Part shown: positions 36,622 through 49,114 of the stretch, piece by piece | Layout of the letters: every line of letters starts with the position of its first letter | How positions within the stretch are numbered: the first letter of the stretch is position 1 | From: Microcyclospora pomicola | Taxonomy: Eukaryota > Ascomycota > Dothideomycetes > Capnodiales | Assembly (NCBI GenBank): GCA_002786065.1 | Contig: NHNY01000010.1 | Location: 124,001-188,000, forward strand | DNA length: 64,000 bases | Direction of reading: 5' to 3' | Notes under the pieces: model-generated | Told to the model about the DNA's origin: nothing | The model's database searches: none | What the model saw: the letters and a program-made list of their open reading frames with translations, nothing else | Position numbers and translations under genes: made by a program

Positions 36622-36868
36622 GCCCTGATGGAATGCACTACAAGTAATGATGAAGTCAAATTGCTCAGTGGCAGTATATGTATATATATTCCGTCCACGA
36701 CATACTTGAGAACAGTCGGGACACGGGCCAATGCCGCCCGGGATTTCAGCATCGGCACCTTCCGCAGCTGTACACCGTGAGCGACATCATCCACGCCAGG
36801 ACCACGTCTATCGCCAAGCATTACTCTCCATCTGGTCGCGCGTTGAACCTTTTGTACAATGAGCTGCC
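36622..36868. promoter_or_regulatory. Compact bidirectional promoter, MEF2 / VPS17
   Basis: Only 247 bp separate the start codons of two divergent genes, so both promoters and both leaders must share this space. A TA-rich stretch (TATATGTATATATAT, about 36675-36690) could serve as a core element for MEF2 or VPS17. Confidence 0.5.
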
Positions 36869-38790
36869 ATGAGTGATTATACCGACTACGATTCTGGTCC
36901 CAGTACGAATAGTAAGGCTCGTGTTCAACCAGCCCCGCAGAATCTACGGTTTCAACGCCGCACTTCCGAACGAGCATACCTCGAAGGAGCTTTGCGAGAA
37001 GGCCCCACGCCTACGATGGAGTACCCAGCTGGCAACTCTCCATGGGCAAGCTCACCTGAGGCGGGCAGGAATAGTTTCCAGGGTGATCCGGTCCCTCGAC
37101 ATGATCTCCCAGTCCCGGCCCTAGCTGAAAGCAGCGATGCCAATGGCCAGGCGCATTCATATCAAAATCCGCATCAGCAGTGGTCGCCAGAACAGCAGCA
37201 ACAATGGCAGCAACAACAGCACGAGCAACAACGAGGAGGAGAGGAGAACAGACGGCCGCAGTCTGCACGATACCACAATGTCCAGCCCCAGCAACCTAGG
37301 CAGCACATGCCACAATACAAATTGCAGGCAAAGATCACCGGTTTAGAGCGCACGGGCAAGAAGGACTCGATCCTGAAGTTTGACGTTTATGTATGCCTTT
37401 GCGCTCACACAGCGTAGCGCTATCTGCTAATGTCTGCTTGTAGACCAACCTACCGAAGTTCAGAACCACTCAGTTTCGAGACATCCGACGTACACATTCG
37501 GAGTTCCAGAAGCTTGCAGACCATCTACAAGCGTCTAACCCGGAAGCTTTGGTGCCCGCCGTGCCTGCCTCGGCAAGCAGCGCAGGCGTAGGCACGGAAG
37601 AGGACGAGAATAGAACCAAAGCGGTCCTGCAACGATGGTTGAACACGGTATGCAGTAATGATGTGCTAATGCGCGACGAGGAAATGGTGTTTTTTGTGGA
37701 GTCGGATTTTGGGTACTCTCCGGTCGTACGAAAAAGGCAGCCTGCTACAGGTGTGCGAAGGAAAGTGCTCAAGCAGTTTGCGCCTCCGCCGGATGACACT
37801 CCTGAGCTGCTCGAAAGCCGACCAATCGTGAAAGGCTTTTACCTTGGATCTATGGATTGCCAGCAAAAGATCGATCGACTAGTGAAGAATCGACGATCCT
37901 TGGGTGTATCGGAGTCAGAGCTTGGAATCAAACTCGCAGCTCTTTCTGTCCAAGAACCTCATGCTGGACTTGCGAATGCCTACCGCAAACTCGGCAAAGT
38001 GATCCAAGGGACTGGCGACTTTCACGCTGCACAGGGTACTGCGGAGGCGGCCACTTTATCGGATCCACTGGCATACCACAGCAGCGACGCATTCATCGTG
38101 AAGGAAACACTGACTAACCGTCACATTCTCCTTCGTGAACTGCTCCAGGCGCAGCAAGCTACACGCAGCAAGCTTACTGCTGCAGACAGACTGAAAGCTT
38201 CATCGAGCGTGAAACGGGACAAAGTTGATGAAGCAATATCCGCACTCGATGAAGCCCGAAGTCACGAGTCTTACCTTCAGCAAAAGACACAGCGTGTGAC
38301 ATCAAACCTCCTGATCGAAAAGCGAAAATGGTTTGCACGTACGGCGGCTGACCTGCGAACAAGCATTCGCGAGTACGTCATTCGCGAGATTGAAGCTGAG
38401 CGACGCACTCTTGCTACTCTGGAACAAGTCCGTCCAGACGTGCGCAACATTGATGCATCTGGTGGACTATCACGACTGGGACGAGAGGCACATCCGGTAG
38501 CTAGGCGCACCTCGCTGGCTTCGTCGCAGGGACCCAAGGGTGATGCTTGGAGCGGTGTGGCCCGAAGGCCGGACGGACTCAACCGAAGCATCTCGGGGAG
38601 TTTCGTCGCCGATCCTCAGGAAGGTGATGAGGATGATGGAGTGGAGGGAGGTGCATCTGCGTCTGGCGCAAAGAATCGCAAAAGAGCTGAGAGCAGCGCG
38701 AGCAGTCTGGCAAAGCTTGCGGAGGCAGAAGACGAAGATCGGGTTGATGCAAGGAATGCGGCAAGTCGCCTAGCACAAACCACATTCTGA
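36869..38790 (+). CDS. VPS17: Vps17, retromer sorting nexin
   Basis: Vps17 pairs with Vps5 as the SNX-BAR half of retromer, tubulating endosomes for cargo return to the Golgi. About 622 residues come from two exons (36869-37390, 37444-38790) split by a 53-nt phase-0 intron. The N-terminal ~140 residues are disordered with a Gln-rich tract (CAG/CAA repeats, about 37180-37240). The PX domain follows (about 145-275, YKLQAKITGLERTGKKDS...TTQFRDIRRTHSEFQKLADHL, later DEEMVFFVESDFGYSPV). The linker RKVLKQFAPPPDDTPEL leads into the BAR helices (about 320-530). The tail is Ser/Asp-rich. The intron splits the PX domain. The assignment is firm from long stretches that match the fungal Vps17 consensus as I know it. 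Confidence 0.93.
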
Positions 38791-39009
38791 TCGCCTCGTA
38801 GTGGCGAAATTATGAAAAGACGTGTAAAGGAGAGATCGAAGGGCAACCGTATCAGCATTCTCTCCTGCAGAGCGCGGATTCGCGCTAGGCGAGGGAGGCA
38901 AATGTGACCTCCAGAAGAGACTATACGACCAGCATTTGTCATTGCACGCTCAATACAATGCGGGCAATATGTACAGCTTTCGTTCTTACACTTCCGGCTA
39001 AATCCACTA

Positions 39010-40323
39010 TCATATATACGACACTTTGACCCCCATCCCAATCGTCCGCTTTACTTTGTCCCACCCGTCCCCCATGAGCCGCCGGATCTTGATCCGCAAG
39101 TCTCGTCGTGCCGCAATGACCAGGAACGCCAATATGAACGCGAGTAGGCGTATGACCACCATCGTGTCCATGCCGCGCGACGCTTGCAGCACCATCTGCT
39201 GTAGATTGCTGAACACCGACGTCGCGCGCTGATACAGATCGCCTGCAGTCGTTTGAGCCGCTCGAGAGCCTCTTTTGGGAACTTTCGGTCGTGACGGCGG
39301 ACCTTGCGAGGAAGTCGAGCCACGACCGGTTCCACTCCCTGTTGAGCTACCATTCTGGCCGTTGGAACCGTCGGGAATCTGGGCGGCGCGACTTTGCTGC
39401 TGCCGTCGTTCGAGTTCGGCGGCTTGACGTGCCTCTTCCTCCTTCTTGGCTGCCTCTTCGCGCTCGGCAGCTTCTCTACGCTGCTGCTCCGCGGTCTCGC
39501 GTTCCCGCTGCTCTTTCAATGCTTGTTCGCGCAGGGCCGTGCCCTCTTTCTCCTCCTTGAGAGTCTCCAGCGCATGCAAGAAGGTCTCCTTGCTCTCCTC
39601 GTCCAGGATGTCGTTCATCTCGATAAATGATTGCGCGTAGTCCCACTCGTCGTTCAGCGGCAGTATATGTAGGGCGTAGAGTTCAAGGACCCTGAGACGA
39701 GTGGCTAGCGCTTTTGGGGTTTGAGCACCAGGTGGTAGGGGGCTGCCGATGCCTTCGCCGAACATCATCATGGGATTGGTGTCGTTGCTCGAGGCCAGCC
39801 ATGCTTCGAGCTTCTGCTGGTTGAGCTGTTGTGCGGACATATGTCCAAGAAGCAATGTAGACAGGTTCACGACAACATCCGCGTCCAGCTCGCCCTCTTG
39901 CCCATTATACCCATTGTGAACGATTTCATCCCAAATCGTCCCTTCACGCGCCTTGGAGGCAATCTGCCGCCACTTCGCGATCCCGAATATGGTCCTCCCT
40001 TCTTCCGGTCCGAGCTCGATGATGGAATTGATTATCGAGAGGTAAAAGACCCAGACTTTGGTCCGAGTGCCTCTAGAAGATTGAGCGACCGGAGCTTCAT
40101 CTTCCTCTGCGCCTGCATCTGCTGTCGGTGGAGGAAGGATGATGGTCTCGAGCACTTCTAGAGCATCTCTGAATTGTCGAGTAAGGTAGAGTTGAGTTGC
40201 CTGTCGATACGCGCGCACAATGAACGTGTTGGTGGAGCGCGACTTGGAGAGGCTGGTTAGGGAGCTTGAGAGGTACTGTGAGTCAAGCGTATCCTGATAT
40301 GTTGTTGTTGCCGTGGGAGCCAT
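39010..40323 (-). CDS. PEX26: Peroxin 26, filamentous-fungal type
   Basis: Pex26 is the tail-anchored peroxisomal receptor for the Pex1-Pex6 AAA complex that extracts ubiquitinated import receptors; filamentous fungi have it in place of yeast Pex15. This is a single exon for 437 residues. The N-terminal helical part (FIVRAYRQATQLYLTRQFRDALEVL, about 35-60; VWVFYLSIINSIIELGPEEG, about 95) is the family signature. A long charged coiled coil follows (KEEKEGTALREQALKEQRERETAEQQ, about 255-310), then a Ser/Gly/Pro linker. A tail anchor near the C-terminus (VVIRLLAFILAFLVIAA, about 395-412) is followed by basic residues (RRDLRIKIRRL), as in other peroxisomal tail-anchored proteins. The start at 40323 is the first ATG. 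Confidence 0.78.
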   Translation of the reverse strand: MAPTATTTYQDTLDSQYLSSSLTSLSKSRSTNTFIVRAYRQATQLYLTRQFRDALEVLETIILPPPTADAGAEEDEAPVAQSSRGTRTKVWVFYLSIINSIIELGPEEGRTIFGIAKWRQIASKAREGTIWDEIVHNGYNGQEGELDADVVVNLSTLLLGHMSAQQLNQQKLEAWLASSNDTNPMMMFGEGIGSPLPPGAQTPKALATRLRVLELYALHILPLNDEWDYAQSFIEMNDILDEESKETFLHALETLKEEKEGTALREQALKEQRERETAEQQRREAAEREEAAKKEEEARQAAELERRQQQSRAAQIPDGSNGQNGSSTGSGTGRGSTSSQGPPSRPKVPKRGSRAAQTTAGDLYQRATSVFSNLQQMVLQASRGMDTMVVIRLLAFILAFLVIAARRDLRIKIRRLMGDGWDKVKRTIGMGVKVSYI

Positions 40324-40876
40324 GGCTGGCAGCTAGGGTCCTGCCTGTCTCTTGGACAGCAAAGAAACCTTCACTGGATGTTGAGCCGCATGTGCTTCAT
40401 TGACATGCTTTGCGGACGATCGACGGGCATGTCCTTACGCCGAGGCTAGAGAGGTGAGGTCGAGCGGCTTGCCTCATACTCCGGGGGAGAGCCGCGCGAG
40501 TCATGCACGCCATAGTGAAACTCAAGGTGCTTTCCTATGCGCTCCATCAAAGACACATGCCAGCGTCGTTTGCTTCATACAGAACCACAGCACGATAGTC
40601 GTCAATTGATCATGAGTCTACAGACCTTTTTGATGGCGCGCCCGTTCTAAAGCGATCACGGTGTGTACATTGACCAGGTAAGGATGTCAAGTCTACATTC
40701 CTCGCTCCTGACTTCTTGCCGTCATCATTGAAGCAACCACAACGTCGACGAGAAAGCAACTTCTTTCATGTGTGACCCTCAGCAGTCCTTAAACATCTTC
40801 CATCGTGCCTTGGTATTCAACTTCGTGGCAGTTCTACGCATCTACATCGCCACAGCTCCGTGAATCGCACTAAAAG
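40324..40876. promoter_or_regulatory. Divergent intergenic region, PEX26 / PARN-like
   Basis: About 550 bp between two start codons presumably contains both promoters. No gene or repeat was recognised. Confidence 0.45.
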
Positions 40877-42761
40877 ATGGAGGTCGATAAGTTATCATTC
40901 TACCGTAAGTTGTACGAACCTCTCCGGCGCCGTATCGATGACTTGACGGTGAACAGCACTTTTACTGGATATCTTCACCGATATATCTGAGTCTCACTTC
41001 GTGGCGATCGATCTGGAGCTTTCCGGCGTGTGCAGCAAGACTGCCGGCTCAAACACCCGCCGGCCAACACTCCAGGAACGCTACCTCGAAACCAAGGAAG
41101 CGGCAGAAAAATATCAAATCCTTCAGTTCGGTCTTACTTGTGTTCAACAAGACGTTGAAAACCAGCAATATGTCCTCAAACCGTACAATTTCGAGATCTG
41201 CCCCATCGTTGAGGAACGCGGCTTGAACAATGACATCGAACGGATTTTCTCGTACCAATCTGGCGCAGTCGAGTTTCTGCTGAAGGTCGGATTCGACATG
41301 GCCAAGCCGTTCACTCATGGCGTACCGTACCTCTCGCGCGCGGAGGCACGCGAAGCTAGGGAGAAGTTCGACAAGAGGCAAGACAAGAACAATATCAGCG
41401 ACATTCACCTCAAGGAAACAGACATCAAATCGCTTGCGTTCATGAAACGCGTTCGTAAAGAGATCGATCATTTCTTGTGGGCGAACAAATCTGACACACT
41501 AATCATTGAATCTACCAGGGCTTCGGAGCCTACCAGCCACGTCACGGAACTTAGTCGGTTCGAAAAGCGCCTCGTGCATCAGTTGGTGAGAGCTGAGTAT
41601 CCGGATGTCGTGGCGGTGAGCAAAAAGAACTATATCCAGCTGTACAAGTTCGACAAAGAGCGCGAAGACAGGTATGCTGCAGAACGAAAGCAGGAGCTTG
41701 AGGAACGCATCAACAGACAGAAGGGCTTCCGCTGGGTCATTGATGCATTACTCGGCAGTGCATCGGTTGCCAATTTTGACGTGAAGGAATGCGCTCGCGA
41801 TCCGACAACAGGTGAACCAGTATTTGCCGACCTGGGTCACTACGGTGTCCAATTCCATCGAGCCTGTGCACGCATTCGGGGCAATCCCAAGATGATTGTG
41901 GGCCACAATTGCTTCTTGGACATGGTTTACATCTACCGAACATTCCTAGGACCATTACCTGGAACCGTGGAAGAATTCACGGAGGCTTTGCACAAGCACT
42001 GGCCCATGGTCGTGGATACCAAGTACATGTCTACGCACAACTGTGGTGACATTAGCCCTGTCAGCTCGCTCGAACAGATCGCACAGCAATTGCGTGCGGA
42101 AGAAGTACCCCTTGTTAAGGTCGACAACTATCACAAGAAATATATCGATATTGACGCCTTCCACGAAGCGGGATTCGACAGTTTCTTGACGGCTCAAATT
42201 GCCATCAGACTCTCTGCAAAGCTCAAGCGAACAAATGCCGCTTCCGATGCCCCCCGAGTCACGGCGGAAACACCCCAGTCCAGTCAAAAGCCGCTCGAAC
42301 CAGCAAGCCAAGCGCTGTCCACCGCGTTCTCTTCCTTGACAATGGTGCCGTCACTAATTGCCCAGACTTACAGATTCGGCGCAGATAACAATGGAACGCC
42401 AGAAAGTCGCGATACCGACCCGGAGCTCTCATCGTCAAGTAACGACGCTACTTTTGTCCCTTCTGATCCCAACTTTCGCTGGAAAGGCCGTGGCGATCCG
42501 TCCCTCGGGCCATGCGTTAGCGATGACGAGTTCGGAAATCGGCCTGGAAGCCTGACACAACACCACAGGTTCGATCTCGATGCGGCAGGTACCGTGGAAG
42601 GGGGTATGCCAAGAATGGACAGCAGTTTCTGGAAGCTGTATGGCAACAAATTCCGCGTGTTTGGCACGGAAGAGACTGTGTGCGTGATCGCGGATGACGA
42701 TTTCTCACCAATCTCACCGGACGAAGACGGAGACGGGGGTGTGACTGTGGACATGGACTGA
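40877..42761 (+). CDS. PARN/CAF1-type poly(A)-specific 3' exoribonuclease
   Basis: This is a DEDD-family 3'-5' exonuclease of about 610 residues. A 28-nt first exon (40877-40904, MEVDKLSFY) joins across a 52-nt intron to exon 2 (40957-42761). This restores the family N-terminus, LLLDIFTDISESHFVAIDLELSG, in which the D and E of AIDLELSG are two catalytic metal ligands. Later motifs are GHNCFLDMVYIYRTFLGPLP (third acidic ligand) and YIDIDAFHEAGFDSFLTAQI (fourth ligand with nearby His). An R3H-like insertion between the exonuclease halves (KRLVHQLVRAEYPDVVAVSKKNYIQLYKF) matches PARN. The C-terminal ~180 residues are low-complexity. It is likely to trim poly(A) or oligoadenylated tails of mRNA or small RNAs in nucleus or cytoplasm. 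Confidence 0.88.
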
Positions 42762-43083
42762 GTGATTGAGAAAGTCGCGATTGACCCCTGGAGACAAAGA
42801 GTTTTCTACAAGGTCAGCTCGAGCCCTACACTATGTAGATGGGTCAGAGCAGTGGTTGTGGCGGGCAGATTCATGATCATGATGTATTCGGAGCCAGGCA
42901 AGAGGTAGAGAAGACCTGACTTTTGCAGCTTGTAAAATAGTAACAGGATCGAGTATGGCAGGCTGAATCAGGCTCGAGACTCCTGCAACAAGGTGTCAAT
43001 CTTCATGATCCAACATGCACTGGAGATCATTGTTCATAGTCCGTGGAATGCTTCATCAAACTCATCTATCGTGATCTATGTTA
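42762..43083. other. Convergent intergenic region
   Basis: This is 3' flanking sequence of the PARN-like gene and twinfilin. Nothing else was recognised. Confidence 0.5.
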
Positions 43084-44121
43084 TTATCTTCGCCCTGGTC
43101 TCTTTGGCCTCGCGAACCCAGTACTTGCAGGCTTCGCATCTGCACCGCCTTCACTACCTCCCTGCCCTGCTGACATTTGACTTGCATCCAAAACATCGGC
43201 CGTCAACTCATTCGGCTCCGTCGCCTCCAAGCTCCTCGCGATCGTCAGCCCCGCATCGCGCTCCGCTACGGTCCTGGTCCAGCTCTTGCCCGTCGAATAG
43301 ATCATGCGCTCCTTGATCCTCGACGCCGTCGGGCAGGTATAGACAAACAAGATCTCCGGCTGCGCCCCTGTCGTGCCCGGCTGCGAGTAGAACGAGAAGC
43401 GCGGTTCGCTGGCGTGGATCCGGCTGCTCACGTCGCTGACCCGCACGTCGTCCTCGCACGAGTCGAGCGTCAGCACCTCGCCTGGCATCTCGTACTTCAG
43501 CTGCACCAGCGTGCCCTTGCATCCTTCCTCCTTCAGCAGCGCCAGCGCCTCGACCACCCCGCTTGCGACCTTGACCTCGATCTTCGCGCTCACGTGGCCC
43601 CGACGTCCCGACGTGCCTTGTGACTCGGCGGCCTCGGCGTCCTTGACCCCACCCAGCAGCGTCTCTTCTTCCGTCAACGGCGCGGACAGCGAGGTATGCG
43701 CCTGGTGTCGTCGCCAGCCGTCCGCGGTCAGCTCGTCCTTTTCCGTGACGAAGAGCGTTTCGCGGAAGCGCTCGATGCCGAGCTCGCGCACGAGCGTCAG
43801 TCGCGTCGAGGCGAAGAGCATCTTTTGGCGCACCGGCGCCGCGTTCGGCACATAGGTGACTGCCACATAGCCATCGGCGGCGTCGGGGTGGACCTTGAGC
43901 AGGATGTAGAGTGCTTTGGTATCCAAAAGGTGCGGTTGCAGCTGAGCGAAGTCGGCCGCGAAGTCTGAGGAGGACGGGGAGGAACTGGTCGAGGCGATGG
44001 TGTTGCTGACGACCAGAGCCTCGTTGGAGATCTCGGCGAGGAGGAAGCGCTGGGAAGGGGTGGAGACGAAGGACTTGAATGCGGCGAGCAGGTCTTGCGA
44101 AGCTGAGATGCCGGACTGCAT
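43084..44121 (-). CDS. TWF1: Twinfilin, actin monomer-binding protein
   Basis: Twinfilin has two ADF-homology domains and binds ADP-actin monomers and capping protein at sites of rapid actin turnover. The start at 44121 (MQSGISASQDLLAAFKSF) is conserved and gives about 345 residues; the frame is open 26 codons further, but that part looks like leader. ADF-H 1 spans about residues 1-140 (VTYVPNAAPVRQKMLFASTR) and ADF-H 2 about 170-310 (VTYVP-like YTCPTASRIKERMIYSTGKSW). A linker follows, with a C-terminal basic end (FARPKRPGRR) that resembles the capping-protein and lipid-binding tail. The middle of the gene is very GC-rich with strong C/G third positions, which leaves long open frames on the opposite strand. 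Confidence 0.92.
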   Translation of the reverse strand: MQSGISASQDLLAAFKSFVSTPSQRFLLAEISNEALVVSNTIASTSSSPSSSDFAADFAQLQPHLLDTKALYILLKVHPDAADGYVAVTYVPNAAPVRQKMLFASTRLTLVRELGIERFRETLFVTEKDELTADGWRRHQAHTSLSAPLTEEETLLGGVKDAEAAESQGTSGRRGHVSAKIEVKVASGVVEALALLKEEGCKGTLVQLKYEMPGEVLTLDSCEDDVRVSDVSSRIHASEPRFSFYSQPGTTGAQPEILFVYTCPTASRIKERMIYSTGKSWTRTVAERDAGLTIARSLEATEPNELTADVLDASQMSAGQGGSEGGADAKPASTGFARPKRPGRR

Positions 44122-44710
44122 GGTCTCGTGAGACGGAGTGCTGTATTGCGCTCCGGGAAGATATGGGGATCGTAAGGATGGGCCTATGGATGTCCTCAAA
44201 GTGTAATGTTTTGGACGGACTCGAGTTGAGCAAAGCTCATGTACGAATTACGTAGCTCCGCCTCTAAAATACTCCAATGCTACAGTCGATGTCACAGCAA
44301 GGCACATGCCAACTTCATGCTGCATGAATGATCATCGAAAGCTTCAATCTGCACGCTTCTTTCCATAATGCAATCCTCAGATCATGTTCCAGCGAACAAG
44401 CTATCCGTACCTCTTGAGCATTTCATTCCAATGCCGCATTCTGTCAACTGCCGGAAGTGGGACCGGACCGATGTCGAGGATTCGACCCCTCCATCAGCAA
44501 CGGAAGTGGATGATCAGACAGACAGCACTGGTCCATCGCGGATACGTTCCAAAACTATGTAATCTCTATGCGAAACCCGAGATCATGCAACCTATATCCG
44601 TATGGGTGAGGGAAGTTCTTTGAATGAAGAGTAAGGGACAGAGCGACTTTTCAATATTGATAATTGATGCCTCTTTCTTTGATCAAGAGCTCTACCTACC
44701 TTAGCTAGCC
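44122..44710. promoter_or_regulatory. Divergent intergenic region, TWF1 / muconate cyclase
   Basis: About 590 bp between start codons presumably contains both promoters. Small + strand frames at 44368-44623 have no motif. Confidence 0.45.
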
Positions 44711-45943
44711 ATGGACTTCATCGTAGGCACTTTCAACCATAGCCTCTTCACCCTGCACTTCCAAACAGGCCCTCAACCTCGTCTGGCAATAGTCCGCGAG
44801 ACTCCAGCCGTTGGAGGACATTCTTGGCTGGCCCTACCCAAGGACAAGAAACACCTCTACTGCACCGTCTGGCATCCCACCAAGCCCGCCGTCGCGGCAT
44901 ACCGGATCAAGGACTCTGGTCGCGAGATACAGTTCATCAACGCCAAACATGTCAAGAACATGTCCGGCTACGTGTGCGTGTCGGCGTCACACCTGTACAC
45001 CGTCGGTGGCGCGACTGGGGAGGTCTTCACCATTGGCTCTGAGGGCGAGGTTGGCGATCTCGTACAGGAGCTCGATTTCGTCAACCACGATCCGAGGAAC
45101 ATGAGTGCGCAGCGTGGTGCGGTGCCGCATGGTGACTTCGGCGGACTGAGACACGGCGCGCACAGCTGCGATTTGAGCGTGGATGGGAAGAATCTGTATG
45201 TGGCGGATATCGGACGCAACTGCATTTGGACCTACAAGATCAATTCTCGATACGGACCTGATCATCGTGGACTGAAGATCGGTTCGTGGGCTTCGGACGC
45301 CTCCTCTTCCCAGGCGTCATTACGAGAGGATCCAGAAGTGCAGCATCTCGAACTCGGCTCCAAGCATATCTCGCCACGCGCACATGACGGCCCTCGACAC
45401 ACTTGGCCACACCCGAACGGCCGCGTCCTTTACAGCTTGCAAGAGCACAGCAGCATGGTCGACGTCTTCTCCATCTCACCTAAGGATGGTACAACCCTCC
45501 GCCACCTCCAAGGCGTCCCGATCATCCCCTCGGACAAGGACTGCAAAGCATACTGGGCAGACGAGGTGCGGCTGTCCACAGGTCCGGATGCAGCTCACCC
45601 GAGATATCTATACGCGTCGACACGCGGTCTGAAGGCGGACACGAAAGGCTATGTCGCCGTGTATGCTTTGGGTGAGGACGGGCTGATCACAAGCGAGGGG
45701 CTGGAGAGAGCGCTGGACATCTGGGAGACGCCGACGAGTGGCGGGATAGCCAACGCGATCGAGCCGGCGCCGTGGCATGCGGATCATGGAAATGTCGAGT
45801 ACATCGCGATGACGGATAGCGAGCTAGGTGTGGTCTCCGTGCTGAGCTTTGACGGCACGAAAGTGCAGGAAGCTGCCCGACTGAGTCTAGGAAAGACGGA
45901 TGATGGTGAGATTGCCGGCGCTGCGACTGCTGTATGGCTGTAG
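44711..45943 (+). CDS. 3-carboxy-cis,cis-muconate cyclase (lactonase-type propeller)
   Basis: This is a single-exon gene for 410 residues. The protein matches the fungal carboxymuconate cyclase family, a seven-bladed beta propeller related to 6-phosphogluconolactonase (lactonase family). Characteristic pieces are HSWLALPKDKKHLYCTVW, RHGAHSCDLSVDGKNLYVADIGRN, PRAHDGPRHTWPHPNGRVLYSLQEHS and GIANAIEPAPWHADHGNVEY. In the fungal protocatechuate branch of the beta-ketoadipate pathway the enzyme turns 3-carboxy-cis,cis-muconate into 3-carboxymuconolactone. No other aromatic-catabolic gene lies beside it. Related propellers have other lactone substrates, so the exact reaction is inferred from the family. 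Confidence 0.82.
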   Translation: MDFIVGTFNHSLFTLHFQTGPQPRLAIVRETPAVGGHSWLALPKDKKHLYCTVWHPTKPAVAAYRIKDSGREIQFINAKHVKNMSGYVCVSASHLYTVGGATGEVFTIGSEGEVGDLVQELDFVNHDPRNMSAQRGAVPHGDFGGLRHGAHSCDLSVDGKNLYVADIGRNCIWTYKINSRYGPDHRGLKIGSWASDASSSQASLREDPEVQHLELGSKHISPRAHDGPRHTWPHPNGRVLYSLQEHSSMVDVFSISPKDGTTLRHLQGVPIIPSDKDCKAYWADEVRLSTGPDAAHPRYLYASTRGLKADTKGYVAVYALGEDGLITSEGLERALDIWETPTSGGIANAIEPAPWHADHGNVEYIAMTDSELGVVSVLSFDGTKVQEAARLSLGKTDDGEIAGAATAVWL

Positions 45944-46093
45944 TGAGACTTGTACAGTTCTTCTCGACATCGCATCCACAGAGCCGGTATAGCTTGCTAT
46001 CGTCAGTCAAGTCAGGGAGTTTTCCATGGTATTGAACATTGACTCGTCGAACGCAAGCTGTTGCAACGCATACGGCACAACCTGTACACACCA

Positions 46094-47206
46094 TCACTCC
46101 ATCCCCTCCCCAGCAGTAATATGCCGCACAAACTCCGCTGGCGTCTTCCTCCGCCACAGCTCCCCGCCCACCCCACCCTCCTCGTCACTATACGCCCCCG
46201 TATCCTCATCATATTCCTCATCATCCGACCCCGCATGATTGCGATACCCATACGTGCCCGTCCCATCCTCGTCGTCTGACGCCAGCTCATCTTCCGGGTA
46301 ATCCGCGCCATGGTATCGCTCGGCGTTCTCGTCCTCGTCCTCCGAGTCCCATCCATGATCGCTCGCGTCGTCCTCCATGTACATCTCCCACGCCGCAACG
46401 TCGTCGTCCGTCAGCACGATGTAACCCACGTTGCGCGAGGTCAGCTGCGCGGCCGCTTGTTCCTCCGTCGTGGCGCTGGCGTTCGCCGGCACGAGCACGT
46501 AGGTGTCGTAGACGTAGCTGCCCTCGTCGTCATCGTCCATTATCATCTGGCTATCGTCCTTGGTAGTTGCGGGGAGCGGCGATGATGGAGGTTGCGCCTT
46601 GGCTGTTCGCTGCCGGTGCAATTCGCGACTCCGAGCCCCGGCCAACTTAGGCATAGCGGTCATCCTAGGCTTCTCCGTCCTGTTCAGCTCGTCGAGCGCG
46701 AATTGGTGCAGTTCGTCGGCAATCTCCTGGATATCCTTACGCGGAGCATCGACCATCGAGACTGCGTTTTGATTACCCTCGCCGCGGACAGCCGCCCCTC
46801 TGCCAGGCCTTTTCAACGGCCTGTTCACATCCTCCCTCGCAGCCTCATCCTCTCTCTTCACCAGCGGCCGCACCCTCCAAGCCTTCTGCTTCGCCGTCCT
46901 GCCCTCGCCAGGTATCGACCCTTCGTCTCGAACTTTCCGCTTCCCTCCACTCGTCCGACTCAAATGGAATGTCCGTCGGGCCTCGCCATGCAGTGACGCC
47001 CCCACAGCTTTGCCGACACTCTGCACGACCGGTCCGCGCGGCGTGGTGAAGTTGTCCAGCGGCTCGACGGCCGTGTGGCGGACATATTTGAGCTGCTCTG
47101 AGTCTGTGAAGGAGCGTTTGTGCGGGGGCGGTTGATTGACGAACAGCTCGTCCGGGGGCAGGTCGCCGAGTCGACGCTTGAGGCGGAGGCGCTCGGGTCC
47201 GGACAT
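46094..47206 (-). CDS. IWR1: Iwr1, RNA polymerase II nuclear import factor
   Basis: Iwr1 binds assembled RNA polymerase II in the cytoplasm and carries its nuclear localisation signal. This is a single exon for 370 residues. The N-terminal half is basic (ERLRLKRRLGDLPPDELFV, then several K/R clusters that can act as import signals). The Iwr1 domain is near the C-terminus: YVYDTYVLV (about 235), GYIVLTDDDVAAWEMYMED (about 265-285), then the very acidic DWDSEDEDENAE-type stretch and GADYPEDELASDDED (about 300-320). The acidic motif with YPEDELASDDE is the family hallmark. It faces the muconate cyclase gene tail to tail, 150 bp apart. Confidence 0.9.
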   Translation of the reverse strand: MSGPERLRLKRRLGDLPPDELFVNQPPPHKRSFTDSEQLKYVRHTAVEPLDNFTTPRGPVVQSVGKAVGASLHGEARRTFHLSRTSGGKRKVRDEGSIPGEGRTAKQKAWRVRPLVKREDEAAREDVNRPLKRPGRGAAVRGEGNQNAVSMVDAPRKDIQEIADELHQFALDELNRTEKPRMTAMPKLAGARSRELHRQRTAKAQPPSSPLPATTKDDSQMIMDDDDEGSYVYDTYVLVPANASATTEEQAAAQLTSRNVGYIVLTDDDVAAWEMYMEDDASDHGWDSEDEDENAERYHGADYPEDELASDDEDGTGTYGYRNHAGSDDEEYDEDTGAYSDEEGGVGGELWRRKTPAEFVRHITAGEGME

Positions 47207-47551
47207 GGCGAGGGTGTGTGAGGGTGTAGGAGTCCAGTGGTGAGAAGTGCTGCGGTGGAATGCAGTGTTGATGATGTCTACTTTGACAATTTATAGATCG
47301 AGCTTCTTAGGCTCGCGAACGCCCCGCCGCTTTCACATGACAATCCGTAAAAGTACAACACATTTCACTGGACGGGACTGGTACAGAATTGAATGATAAC
47401 AGGCTCATGTAACGGAAATATGGTACTGCTTTCCGTGACACTTCGCCCCGTCGCTTGAAATCATGTCAATGCCGGTTGAAGAAATGAGCATATGTACAAA
47501 GTTTTACAATCATACAAAAGGTATATCAACCCTCACCCAAGACGGCACCAC
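47207..47551. other. Intergenic, between IWR1 start and HEM15 stop
   Basis: This holds the IWR1 promoter and HEM15 3' flank. No gene was seen. Confidence 0.5.
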
Positions 47552-48850
<1,299 letters not shown>

Positions 48851-49114
48851 TTATGGATGGGTAGAGGGAAGCACGAAGTTGTGCGACGGTGTTTACATGG
48901 AGATGTGGTGAATGATGATCCAAAGTTCCAGATCATGGAGCTGGAAACGTCGTCATTGAGAGCAGGAACCTCCGAGGAAAAGGTCAGCACAATCCGATTG
49001 GACATTTCGAGGACGATCATCACGTGAATTTGATGGTCGATCAGATAACGACATCTACGATCTTGTTGATGTATCGAATACAGCATGCATGGTTAGATGC
49101 ATGTATGTAGATTG

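Noticed and set aside
43177-44233. Opposite-strand and alternate-frame ORFs over twinfilin (148-341 codons)
   Set aside because: They overlap a clear ADF-H gene and show shadow composition (Arg/Gly/Ala runs).
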